11,520 nt of DNA, taken from Bacillota bacterium (GTDB taxonomy: Bacteria > Bacillota > Clostridia > Peptostreptococcales > Anaerovoracaceae). Of the stretch, positions 1-6,877 are shown in pieces. Each line of letters opens with the position of its first letter. The first letter of the stretch is position 1. The translations under genes and the position numbers were made by a program. The notes beneath the pieces were generated by a model. The model did not search any database. It had not been told where the DNA came from and was given only the letters and a program-made list of their open reading frames with translations. Where the stretch lies: positions 1 through 11,520 of the forward strand of contig JAUNBO010000048.1 of the NCBI GenBank assembly GCA_030527065.1. Reading direction: 5' to 3'.

Positions 1-752
1 TGGTCGCCCTTGTCCTCCTGCTGATAACAGGCGTCCTTTTCGGCCTCCTGAATGAAGGAAAAGGCCTTCCGCAGGGTGTTTATGTAGATCTTATAATTGA
101 TGCAGCGGCGCTTCTCTGCGCTCCGGACCTCCGCCGCCCGCTTGGCCAGGAAATCCTCTATGAGCTTTTCGCTCTGCTTTACATTTAAATTATAATGTAT
201 GATCTTATCCAGAAAGCTTTGCCGCTGCTGGTCGTTTTCCAGCTTGAGCAGGGCTCTGGCGTGGCGCTCGGAAAGCTGGTGCCGGGCCAGGGTGGCCTGA
301 AGCTCCACCGGCAGGGTCAAAAGCCGTATCTTGTTGGAGATGGTGGACTGCTGTTTCCCCACCCGCCGGGCGATCTCTCCCTGGGTCAGCCCGTATTCTT
401 CCATCAGCCGCCTGTATGCGGCGGCTTCTTCAATATAGTTCAGGTTTTCCCGCTGTACGTTTTCCACCAGGGCGATGAGGGCGGTATCCCTGTCGTCGGC
501 CTCCCGGATGATGGCAGGGATCTTTTCCATCCCCGCCATGGCCGCTGCCCGCAGCCGCCGTTCTCCTGCGATCAGAAAATATTGCCCCTCTTCCCGTCTT
601 TTCACCAGGATCGGTTGGATGACGCCAAATTCCAGGATGGAATCCCGCAGCTCTTCCAGCTCCTTCATCTCAAAAACCTTTCTCGGCTGCTCCGGGTTTA
701 CCGTGATCTTCTCTATGGGAAGCTCCGCCCGTTTTTCTCTGGCTGCGAACAC
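1..752 (-). CDS. noc: Noc / ParB-family nucleoid occlusion protein (C-terminus cut by window edge)
   Basis: ParB/Spo0J-family DNA-binding CTPase, most likely the nucleoid occlusion protein Noc, which binds dispersed chromosomal sites and keeps the division machinery off the nucleoid. About 250 residues are visible. Motifs, numbered from the chosen start: NPEQPRKVF (19-27), the CTP-binding arginine patch GERRLRAA (63-70), ENVQREN (97-103), a helix-turn-helix around 122-145, and LNVKQSE (189-195). The visible C-terminal part (YKIYINTLRKAF, 220-231) resembles Noc more than Spo0J. I chose a GTG start at 752 because AAGGAGAG lies just upstream and NPEQPR then sits at the expected distance. The frame stays open further upstream but offers no ATG, GTG or TTG. 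Position directly after rsmG matches the B. subtilis rsmG-noc order. I see no obvious N-terminal amphipathic membrane helix, which Bacillus Noc has. The alternative is a ParB (Spo0J); the missing C-terminus and downstream neighbours would decide. The 113-base gap to rsmG holds the rsmG terminator and no convincing promoter. Confidence 0.85.
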   Translation of the reverse strand, partial: MFAAREKRAELPIEKITVNPEQPRKVFEMKELEELRDSILEFGVIQPILVKRREEGQYFLIAGERRLRAAAMAGMEKIPAIIREADDRDTALIALVENVQRENLNYIEEAAAYRRLMEEYGLTQGEIARRVGKQQSTISNKIRLLTLPVELQATLARHQLSERHARALLKLENDQQRQSFLDKIIHYNLNVKQSEKLIEDFLAKRAAEVRSAEKRRCINYKIYINTLRKAFSFIQEAEKDACYQQEDKGD

Positions 753-847
753 GTCCTTCTCTCCTTCCGCCTGAAATGCTTGGGCTCTTTGCCCTTCCTC
801 TTCAGTGTAGCAGAGAGCCTGTCCGAAAAACAGAAGCTTCTCTCAAC

Positions 848-877
848 AAAAAACCCCTGAAAACGTCATTTCAGGGG
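848..877 (-). terminator. Intrinsic terminator overlapping the rsmG stop codon
   Basis: On the minus strand CCCCTGAAA pairs with TTTCAGGGG (9 bp, 6-base loop) and is followed by six U residues (848-853). The 5' arm and loop contain the last rsmG codons and its TGA. The A-run on the other side gives it bidirectional potential. It separates the mnmE-mnmG-rsmG unit from noc. Confidence 0.85.
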
Positions 878-1570
878 ATTTTTTTCCGGGGTTCCCGCTT
901 TTCTCGGATATTTCGCAGGGGTGGGTTTCTCCTTCCGCACCCACAGCAGCTGATGCTCCAGCTCCGGGAGGGGCGCCGGGGTCTGCATTTCCACCCTGCC
1001 TCCCAAAAGCTCCAGGGCCCGCCGGCTTTCGGCAAGCTCCTCCCCGATTTCCAGGCTTTTATATGCCAGAAACCAGCCTCCTGTCTTTACCAGGGGCAGG
1101 CTGTATTCGGACAGAACAGTCAGATGGGCCACCGCCCGGGAAACGCAGAGATCGAAGCGCTCTCTGTACTCCTTTTGCTGCCCCAGCTCCTCCGCCCGGC
1201 CATGGAGGGCCCTTACATTCCTGAGCCCCAATTCTTCCGCTATTTCCTTCACAATCCTGATGCGCTTGTTCAGGGAATCGATCAGCAGGAAGGACTTTTC
1301 CGGGTAAAGAATGGCCAGGGGAATCCCCGGGAAACCGGCTCCCGTCCCCAGGTCCGCCACCGTGGCGGCTTCTTCGAAAGGCCTGTGGCCGCAGCAGGCC
1401 ACGGAATCCACAAAATGCCGGAGCTCAAAGGCTTCCGGCTCCTTTATGGCCGTCAGGTTCACCTTTTCGTTCCAGGCCAGGACCAGCTCCCGGAAGCGCA
1501 GGAATTTCTTTTCCTCCGCCGCCGTATAGGGCGTTCCCGCCTGTTCCAAAGCTTTTCGCAGCAGCTCCAT
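866..1570 (-). CDS. rsmG: 16S rRNA (guanine527-N7)-methyltransferase RsmG (GidB)
   Basis: Transfers a methyl group from S-adenosylmethionine to N7 of G527 in the 530 loop of 16S rRNA. The 234-residue product is a normal length for the family. The Rossmann SAM-binding motif DLGTGAGFPGIPLAI is at about 73-87, the N-terminal WNEKVNLTAI is at 33-42, and the conserved SRAVAHL is at 144-150. The ATG at 1570 follows the mnmG stop (TGA at 1574-1572) after a single base, so translation is probably coupled; its ribosome binding site (GAAAGGG) lies inside the end of mnmG. The C-terminal tail is basic (KEKPTPAKYPRKAG) and its last codons double as terminator stem. Loss of this enzyme gives low-level streptomycin resistance in other bacteria (established knowledge). 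Confidence 0.96.
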   Translation of the reverse strand: MELLRKALEQAGTPYTAAEEKKFLRFRELVLAWNEKVNLTAIKEPEAFELRHFVDSVACCGHRPFEEAATVADLGTGAGFPGIPLAILYPEKSFLLIDSLNKRIRIVKEIAEELGLRNVRALHGRAEELGQQKEYRERFDLCVSRAVAHLTVLSEYSLPLVKTGGWFLAYKSLEIGEELAESRRALELLGGRVEMQTPAPLPELEHQLLWVRKEKPTPAKYPRKAGTPEKNPLK

Positions 1571-1571
1571 A

Positions 1572-3458
1572 TCAGCCCTTTCTCAGCCGGCGCTGTTTTT
1601 CCAGATAGATCAGAAGCACATTGACGTCTGCGGGAGAGACCCCGGAAAGCCGGGAAGCCTGCCCCAGCGAGAGGGGCCGGAACTGGCTGAGCTTTTGACG
1701 GGCCTCTATCCGCAGCCCTTCTATTTCCTCATACGCCAGATCCTCCGGGAGCTTTCTGTCCTCCAGCTTTTTGAAACGCTCTATCTGCTGGAGCTGTTTC
1801 TGGATGTAGCCTTCATATTTAACATGGATCTCCACCTTTTCTATGACATGGCGGGAAAGGCCCGGGGGCCGCTCCGGATCCACGGCAGCCAGTTTTTCAT
1901 AAGTCACTTCCGGCCTTTTCAGCAGGGCTGCCAGGGAAGCGCCGGCTTTGGCGGGCTCGCAGCCCAGGGACATAAGGAAGGCCGACGCCGCCTCCGGAGG
2001 GACAAAGGTGGTCTCCAGGCGCTTTTGCTCCTGCTCCATGGCGGCCCTGGTTTCCAGAAAGCGCTCATACCTTTCTCTGGTGGCCAGGCCCAGCTCATAG
2101 CCCTTTTCCGTCAGCCGGAGGTCCGCGTTGTCCTGGCGCAGGGCCAGCCGGTATTCCGCCCGGGAGGTCATGATGCGGTAGGGCTCGGTGATCCCCTTGG
2201 TGATGAGGTCGTCTATGAGCACGCCGATGTAGGCCTGGGACCGGTCCAGAACAAAAGGCTCCTTCCCTTCCAGCTTCCGGACTGCGTTGATTCCCGCCAT
2301 AAGCCCCTGGGCCGCCGCCTCCTCATAGCCGGAGCTGCCGTTGAACTGGCCGGCGCAGAACAGCCCTTCTATCCTTCTGTGCTGCAAATCTACCTGCAAT
2401 TCCAGGGGATCTATGCAGTCATATTCTATGGCATAAGCGGAGCGGACGATCCGCAATTGCTCCAGCCCGGGAATGGTCCGGTAAAACTTCCGCTGCACAT
2501 CCTCGGGCAGGCTGTTGGCCATGCCCTGGAGGTAGACCTCGTCTGTGGAAAGCCCTTCCGGCTCCACAAAAAGCTGATGCCGCTCCTTATCCGCAAAGCG
2601 GTACACCTTATCCTCTATGGAAGGACAATAGCGGGGGCCTATGCCCTTTATCAACCCGCCGTACAGGGCGGAGCGTTCCAGGTTTTCCAGTATGACCTGA
2701 TGGGTCCTTTGGTTGGTGTAGGTGAGCCAGCAGGAGACCTGCTCCCGCTGCAGTTCTTCATTCATAAAGGAAAAGGGAACGATTTCCGGGTCTCCCGGCT
2801 GCTCCGTCATTTTATTACGGTCCAGGGAGCTCCCCAGGGCCCTGGCCGGCGTTCCGGTCTTGAACCTGCGGAGCTTCAGTCCGTGGGCCTTCAGATTGTC
2901 CGCCAGCGCAACGGAAGGCGCCATGCCGTTGGGACCGCTGCTGTAAGCGCTTTGCCCCATAAAGACCGTCCCCCGGAGAAAGGTCCCCGTGGCCAGGATG
3001 ACCGCCCGGCTGCGGTAAACGGCGCCGGTCCTCATGACCACGCCGCAGACAGCCCCCTCTTCCACGAGAAGCTCCACGGCTTCCCCCTGCTTCAGATCCA
3101 GCCGCTCCTGTTTTTCCAGGGTCTTTTTCATTTCCTGATGGTAGAGGGTCTTGTCCGCCTGGGCCCGCAGGGAATGGACGGCGGGGCCCTTGGCCGTATT
3201 CAGCATCCGGCTCTGGATAAAGGCCTTGTCTATATTCAGCCCCATTTCGCCGCCCAGAGCGTCTATCTCCCGGACCAGATGGCTCTTGCCGCTGCCGCCG
3301 ATGGAAGGATTGCAGGGCATCATGGCCACCGCTTCCAGATTCATGGAAAGCAGCAGGGTGCGCCGGCCCATGCGGGCGGAGGCCAGGGCCGCCTCACAGC
3401 CTGCGTGTCCGGCTCCCACCACCACGATATCGTATCGGTCCATCTCAAAGGTTTCCAT
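1572..3458 (-). CDS. mnmG: tRNA uridine-5-carboxymethylaminomethyl modification enzyme MnmG (GidA)
   Basis: FAD-dependent subunit of the MnmE-MnmG complex, which builds the cmnm5 group on wobble uridine 34 of tRNAs reading NNA/NNG codons. The product is 628 residues, the family norm. Motifs: FAD-binding VVGAGHAG (13-20), CNPSIGGSGKSHLVREIDA (49-67) with one conserved cysteine, RYCPSIEDK with the second, EPEGLSTDEVYLQGM, AIEYDCIDP, GYEEAAAQGLMAG, and EPYRIMTSRAEYRLALR. The C-terminal helical domain that contacts MnmE is present (YEGYIQKQLQQ, QASRLSGVSPADVN). I chose the ATG at 3458, 11 bases after the mnmE stop, because GGAAGGGAAA precedes it. An upstream in-frame TTG at 3485 would add nine residues overlapping the end of mnmE and has no ribosome binding site. 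An ATG at 3443 (MDRYD) is also possible. Confidence 0.96.
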   Translation of the reverse strand: METFEMDRYDIVVVGAGHAGCEAALASARMGRRTLLLSMNLEAVAMMPCNPSIGGSGKSHLVREIDALGGEMGLNIDKAFIQSRMLNTAKGPAVHSLRAQADKTLYHQEMKKTLEKQERLDLKQGEAVELLVEEGAVCGVVMRTGAVYRSRAVILATGTFLRGTVFMGQSAYSSGPNGMAPSVALADNLKAHGLKLRRFKTGTPARALGSSLDRNKMTEQPGDPEIVPFSFMNEELQREQVSCWLTYTNQRTHQVILENLERSALYGGLIKGIGPRYCPSIEDKVYRFADKERHQLFVEPEGLSTDEVYLQGMANSLPEDVQRKFYRTIPGLEQLRIVRSAYAIEYDCIDPLELQVDLQHRRIEGLFCAGQFNGSSGYEEAAAQGLMAGINAVRKLEGKEPFVLDRSQAYIGVLIDDLITKGITEPYRIMTSRAEYRLALRQDNADLRLTEKGYELGLATRERYERFLETRAAMEQEQKRLETTFVPPEAASAFLMSLGCEPAKAGASLAALLKRPEVTYEKLAAVDPERPPGLSRHVIEKVEIHVKYEGYIQKQLQQIERFKKLEDRKLPEDLAYEEIEGLRIEARQKLSQFRPLSLGQASRLSGVSPADVNVLLIYLEKQRRLRKG

Positions 3459-3469
3459 GTTTCCCTTCC

Positions 3470-4849
3470 CTATTTCCCCAGGCAAAAGCGGCTGAACACT
3501 TCATTGAGAATGTCCTCGTCCACCGTTTCCCCCGTGATCTTCCCCAGGAGCTCCCAGCTCCGGTGCAGAGCGGCCTCCGTAAATTCCAGAGGCTCTCCCC
3601 TTCTCATCAGCGCCAAGGCCTCCGCCGCCTCTTCTCTGGCCTTCTGTAAAAGGTCTTTCTGCCGGACGTTACTCACCAGGGGGCTTTCCCCCGGCTTCGC
3701 CTGCCCCCCGTAGACCAAAGAGAGGATGTTTTCTTCCAGTTCCTTTATCCCGGTCCCTTCTGTCACAACGGCCTCTATAAAGGCCGCCCCGGGCAGCTGT
3801 GCCGCCAGGGCCTCCCGCCGTACCTCTTCCCCCAGATCCCGCTTGTTGGCCAGGATCACACAGGGCTTTCCTTTTATCTGCCCGGCAATTTCCAGGTCCT
3901 CCTCGGTGAGGGGACAGCTGCCGTCCACCACAAAGACCACCAGATCCGCCTTCCGGAAGGCGTCTTTGCTTCTGGCAATCCCCAGCTGTTCTATTTTATC
4001 CGCCGTTTCCCGTATCCCCGCCGTATCCGTCAGCAGCACGGGCACTCCTTCTATGTTCAGAAATTCCTCTATGGTATCCCGGGTGGTCCCCGGCACCTCT
4101 GTCACAATGGCCCTGCTTTCCCGCAGCAGGGCGTTGAGCAGGGAGGATTTTCCCACGTTGGGCTTTCCCGCAATGGCCACCCGCAGCCCTTCCCGAAGGA
4201 TGCGCCCCGTGTCCGCCGTGGCCAGAAGCTCATCCAGACCGGCCAGGCAGCGGGAAATGGCTTCCTCTGTCTGGGCCGGGGTCAGCTCCGCAGCCTCCTC
4301 CTCCGGGAAATCCAGGCTCACGGTCAGGAGGGCCAGAAGCTCCAGCAGCCCCTGCCGAAGCTCCCGGACCTTTGCGGAAAGCTTCCCTTCCAGCTGGCCC
4401 AGGGCCACATCATAGCCCCTGTCCGCCTTAGCCTGTATCAGGTCCATCACGCTCTCCGCCTGGGAAAGGTCCAGGCGTCCGTTCAGGAAGGCCCGCTGGG
4501 TGAACTCCCCCGGCTCCGCCGGCCGGGCCCCTGCGGATAAAACCAGAAGCAGGGTGCGGCGCAGGGCGATGCTGCTGCCGTGGCAATGGATCTCCGCCAC
4601 GTCTTCCCGGGTATAGGTCTCCGGCTTCCTCATGAAGACGGCAAGGGCTTCGTCCACCACCTGCCCGTCCCGGCGGGAAAGAACATGGCCGTACATAAAT
4701 CGCCTATTGGCAATAGGCGAAAAACATTGAGGATTCCGGGGTTCAAAGACTTGCTTCAAAATGCGCTCCGTCTCCGGACCGCTGATCTTCACTATGCCTA
4801 TCCCGCCTTCGCCGTAGGCCGTAGCCACCGCCGCAATGGTGTCCTCCAT
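3470..4849 (-). CDS. mnmE: tRNA modification GTPase MnmE (TrmE/ThdF)
   Basis: GTPase partner of MnmG in cmnm5U34 tRNA modification; it supplies the one-carbon unit from a folate and drives the reaction with a K+-dependent GTPase cycle. The 459-residue protein has the usual domains: an N-terminal folate-binding domain (about 1-120, ending near GEFTQRAFLNGRLDL), a helical domain, and an inserted G domain with G1 GKPNVGKS (228-235), G2 TTRD (255-258), G3 DTAG (275-278) and G4 NKRD (335-338). It ends in FCLGK, the family's catalytic C-terminal F-C-x-G-K motif. The start ATG at 4849 is preceded by AAGGAGAGG about ten bases upstream. mnmE is the first gene after the jag terminator, with 90 bases between them and no clear promoter, so it depends on read-through or on a promoter I cannot recognise. 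A perfect inverted repeat lies inside codons 44-50. Confidence 0.96.
   Translation of the reverse strand: MEDTIAAVATAYGEGGIGIVKISGPETERILKQVFEPRNPQCFSPIANRRFMYGHVLSRRDGQVVDEALAVFMRKPETYTREDVAEIHCHGSSIALRRTLLLVLSAGARPAEPGEFTQRAFLNGRLDLSQAESVMDLIQAKADRGYDVALGQLEGKLSAKVRELRQGLLELLALLTVSLDFPEEEAAELTPAQTEEAISRCLAGLDELLATADTGRILREGLRVAIAGKPNVGKSSLLNALLRESRAIVTEVPGTTRDTIEEFLNIEGVPVLLTDTAGIRETADKIEQLGIARSKDAFRKADLVVFVVDGSCPLTEEDLEIAGQIKGKPCVILANKRDLGEEVRREALAAQLPGAAFIEAVVTEGTGIKELEENILSLVYGGQAKPGESPLVSNVRQKDLLQKAREEAAEALALMRRGEPLEFTEAALHRSWELLGKITGETVDEDILNEVFSRFCLGK
4700..4720. repeat. Perfect 9-bp inverted repeat inside mnmE
   Basis: TCGCCTATT (4700-4708) and its exact complement AATAGGCGA (4712-4720) are separated by three bases. 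The element covers exactly seven mnmE codons (44-50, SPIANRR). In the mRNA it would fold to a 9-bp hairpin followed by UUUAUG, near the 5' end of the gene. Function unknown. Confidence 0.8.
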
Positions 4850-4905
4850 CCTCTGCGCCTCTCCTTTTCCTGTGTGCGGGGCCGCATCTGCGCACCGCTT
4901 CTAAG

Positions 4906-4934
4906 AAAAAACCTGCGGAAGCCGCAGGCTTTTT
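4906..4934 (-). terminator. Intrinsic terminator after jag
   Basis: On the minus strand CCTGCGG-CTT-CCGCAGG forms a 7-bp GC-rich stem, extendable by G-U and A-U pairs, followed by six U residues (4906-4911). It starts a few bases after the jag stop codon and should end the rpmH-to-jag transcript, at least partly. Confidence 0.88.
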
Positions 4935-4939
4935 CCCCG

Positions 4940-5818
4940 TTATTTCTTTTCAATGACGACCCTTCTGTAAGGCTCTTCTCCCTCGCTTCGGGTCTGCACT
5001 CCCGGGTACTTCTGCAAGGTGGAGTGGATCACTTTTCTCTCGTAGGGGTTCATGGGCTCCAGCCGGACGTTCTTGCCGGAACGCCGCACCTTGTCCGCCA
5101 GACGGGTGGCCAGCTGCTCCAAGGTCTTTTCCCGCTTCTCCCTGTAATTCTCCGCATCCACTATGACCCGGAGATAATTGTCCTCTCCCTTGTTCACCAC
5201 CAGGCTGGTGAGGTACTGGACCGCATCCAGGGTCTGCCCTCTTTTCCCTATGATGGTGCCGGAATCCTTTCCGCTGATATCGATATACAGGCATTCCTCG
5301 TTCTTGTAGGCCTTCACCTCCAGAGAAAGCCCCATTTTTTCCGTCATGTCCCGCAAGAACGGCAGCGCCGGCGTATCCGTGGTCTCTTCCAGGTTTTCGG
5401 GTTTCTCCCGTATCCTCACTTCGCTGTCCGGGAAGTCCTCTCCCCGCTCCCTGCGGGCGCCTCCCCGGCGGCGGCTCTGTCCTTTCCTGGAAGACCGGCC
5501 CTCTCTTTTTTCCCGGGCTTCCGCTTCCTCTTCCGCCCTTTCGCCGCCTTCCTCGGGAGCCTTGTCCGCCTTTTTCTCCGGCTGCGGCTGGGCCTCCTGT
5601 GTTACCCGGGCTCCGGGCTTCTTTTCTTCTCTCTTTTTCTCCTGCGGGGGAAGCTTTTCAACTCTTACCTTTGCCAGCTTGGAGCCCAGGCCCAAAAACC
5701 CTTTGGTCGGCTCCTCCAAAACCGTTACCTTTACTTCTTCCAAAGGGACCTTAAGGTCGTTGAGGGCCAGGGACACGGCTTCCTCTACGCTTCGTCCCCA
5801 TTTTTCAGAAAAATCCAT
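4940..5818 (-). CDS. jag: Jag / KhpB (SpoIIIJ-associated) RNA-binding protein
   Basis: RNA-binding protein encoded next to YidC in Firmicutes and linked to cell elongation and envelope homeostasis (family knowledge); it partners the KH protein KhpA in streptococci. The 292-residue product has an N-terminal Jag_N domain (1-54, with KGFLGLGSKLAKVRV at 39-53), a KH domain (about 150-217, GxxG loop GKRG at 191-194) and a C-terminal R3H domain (about 228-290, NPYERKVIHS with R261 and H265). Between Jag_N and KH is a low-complexity linker of about 85 residues rich in E, K and R, probably disordered. The ATG at 5818 has GGAGGGAG upstream and places Jag_N at the terminus. The frame stays open upstream into yidC, but that part is a shadow with no family resemblance. 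It follows yidC by 59 bases. Confidence 0.93.
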   Translation of the reverse strand: MDFSEKWGRSVEEAVSLALNDLKVPLEEVKVTVLEEPTKGFLGLGSKLAKVRVEKLPPQEKKREEKKPGARVTQEAQPQPEKKADKAPEEGGERAEEEAEAREKREGRSSRKGQSRRRGGARRERGEDFPDSEVRIREKPENLEETTDTPALPFLRDMTEKMGLSLEVKAYKNEECLYIDISGKDSGTIIGKRGQTLDAVQYLTSLVVNKGEDNYLRVIVDAENYREKREKTLEQLATRLADKVRRSGKNVRLEPMNPYERKVIHSTLQKYPGVQTRSEGEEPYRRVVIEKK

Positions 5819-5842
5819 ATATCTCCCTCCATTTCCTCCATA

Positions 5843-5860
5843 GAAAAGCCTTTGCTTTTC
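5843..5860 (-). other. Intercistronic hairpin between yidC and jag
   Basis: GAAAAGC and GCTTTTC form a 7-bp stem with a 4-base loop in the 59-base yidC-jag gap. No U-run follows on the minus strand, so this is not an intrinsic terminator. It may stabilise the upstream mRNA end or mean nothing. Confidence 0.4.
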
Positions 5861-5877
5861 CGGGGGTCCTGTCGCTT

Positions 5878-6627
5878 TTATGCGCTTTGTTTCTTTGCCT
5901 TGGCTTTCTTCGGGGCCTTTTCTATCCCCATCATCTTTTTTCTGTAATTGGCCGTCAGAAGGGTCTGAAGGACCATGAAGATGTTTCCCACCACCCAGTA
6001 AAGGGTGAGCCCCGCCGGGAAGGAGCGGCCCATCCATACGATCATTACCGGGAAAAAGTATTTCATTACTTTCATCATGCCCTGCCCCTGTCCTCCGGGC
6101 ATGTTCATGGTCTGGGCCTGGGTCAGCATGAAGGTGGCGTAGGTGCCCAGCCCCGCCAGTATGGGCAGGATCCAGCTGTCCGGCTGGGAAAGGTCCGGCA
6201 GCCACAGAAAGGCCTCGTGGACCGCCATTACCATACGGGGGCTGTCCATAAACGCCATGGGATTTCTGAGCAATACAAAAAGGCCGCAGATAATGGGGAA
6301 CTGTATCAGCATGGGAAGGCAGCCGCTCATGGGGTTGAACTTCTCCGTCTTATACAGCTCCATCATCTTCATATTCATGGTTTCTTTATCGTTGGCGTAT
6401 TTCCTCTGAAGCTCCTGCATTTTGGGCTGGAATTCCTTCATCTTGGCAGAATAGCGTATCTGCTTTGCATAAAGGGGGAACAGTGCCGCCCGGACGATGA
6501 TCGTAAAAACGATCAGGGTGATGCCGTAATTGCCTATAAAATCATAAAGAAAGGATAATACCCAGCCCATGGGCTCGGAGACGATCCCCATTATCTTCTC
6601 ATAGGTCGTCAGTTCGTACTCGGCCAT
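5878..6627 (-). CDS. yidC: YidC/Oxa1-family membrane protein insertase
   Basis: Inserts and folds inner-membrane proteins, alone or with SecYEG. The 249-residue protein matches the short Gram-positive YidC2/SpoIIIJ type without the large periplasmic domain. Hydrophobic segments lie near residues 33-52, 103-122, 150-170 and 187-225. The conserved arginine in the first conserved transmembrane helix (TIIVRAALFPL, about R46) forms the hydrophilic substrate groove. A charged amphipathic hairpin follows (KMKEFQPKMQELQRKYANDKE), and the C-terminal tail is basic (KKAKAKKQSA), which may contact the ribosome. There is no cleavable signal peptide or lipobox, unlike B. subtilis SpoIIIJ. The ATG at 6627 has AGGAGG upstream. 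It sits 40 bases after yidD and before jag, the usual order. Confidence 0.95.
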   Translation of the reverse strand: MAEYELTTYEKIMGIVSEPMGWVLSFLYDFIGNYGITLIVFTIIVRAALFPLYAKQIRYSAKMKEFQPKMQELQRKYANDKETMNMKMMELYKTEKFNPMSGCLPMLIQFPIICGLFVLLRNPMAFMDSPRMVMAVHEAFLWLPDLSQPDSWILPILAGLGTYATFMLTQAQTMNMPGGQGQGMMKVMKYFFPVMIVWMGRSFPAGLTLYWVVGNIFMVLQTLLTANYRKKMMGIEKAPKKAKAKKQSA

Positions 6628-6667
6628 TTGTCATCCTCCTGAGTCTGTGCCGTGCACAGCTCGTTTC

Positions 6668-6877
6668 CTATACAAGCGGATCGTATCCTCCCGGATGAAA
6701 GGGATTGCATTTCAATATCCGCTTGATCCCCAGCCAGCTGCCCTTCAACGCTCCGTATTTCTCCAAAGCCTGGATAAAATAACTGGAGCAGGTGGGATAA
6801 AACCGACAGCTGCCGGGCAAGAGCGGCGATATTCCTTTCTGGTACCCTACAATCAGGTAGATCAGCAGCTTTTTCAA
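6668..6877 (-). CDS. yidD: YidD, membrane protein insertion efficiency factor
   Basis: Small membrane-associated protein thought to help YidC-dependent insertion (established for E. coli). The 69 residues carry the family hallmarks: an N-terminal hydrophobic/amphipathic helix, GYQKGISPLLPGSCRFYPTC with its two cysteines, SSYFIQALEKYGALKG, and the terminal CNPFHPGGYDPL. The start is TTG at 6877-6875, which overlaps the rnpA stop (TGA at 6876-6874). AGGGG about seven bases upstream supports it. The rare start codon and stop/start overlap suggest that translation is coupled to rnpA. Confidence 0.94.
   Translation of the reverse strand: MKKLLIYLIVGYQKGISPLLPGSCRFYPTCSSYFIQALEKYGALKGSWLGIKRILKCNPFHPGGYDPLV

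Noticed and set aside
3459..3485. TTG start of mnmG overlapping mnmE
   Set aside because: It has no ribosome binding site and adds nine residues absent from the family; ATG at 3458 has one.
195..4415. Long plus-strand reading frames opposite noc, rsmG, mnmG and mnmE (e.g. 195-860, 776-1624, 1695-3713)
   Set aside because: They are antisense shadows of conserved minus-strand genes; their translations are P/H/F/Q- or S/R-rich, resemble no family and lack proper ribosome binding sites.
5819..6205. N-terminal extension of jag into yidC
   Set aside because: It merely keeps a frame open across yidC; the residues (G/H/P-rich) are a yidC shadow, and the Jag_N domain starts exactly at the ATG at 5818 with a good ribosome binding site.
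4580..6558. Plus-strand frames opposite mnmE, jag and yidC
   Set aside because: Antisense shadows; the 4580-5947 frame spans the jag terminator and two genes, and composition is non-protein-like.
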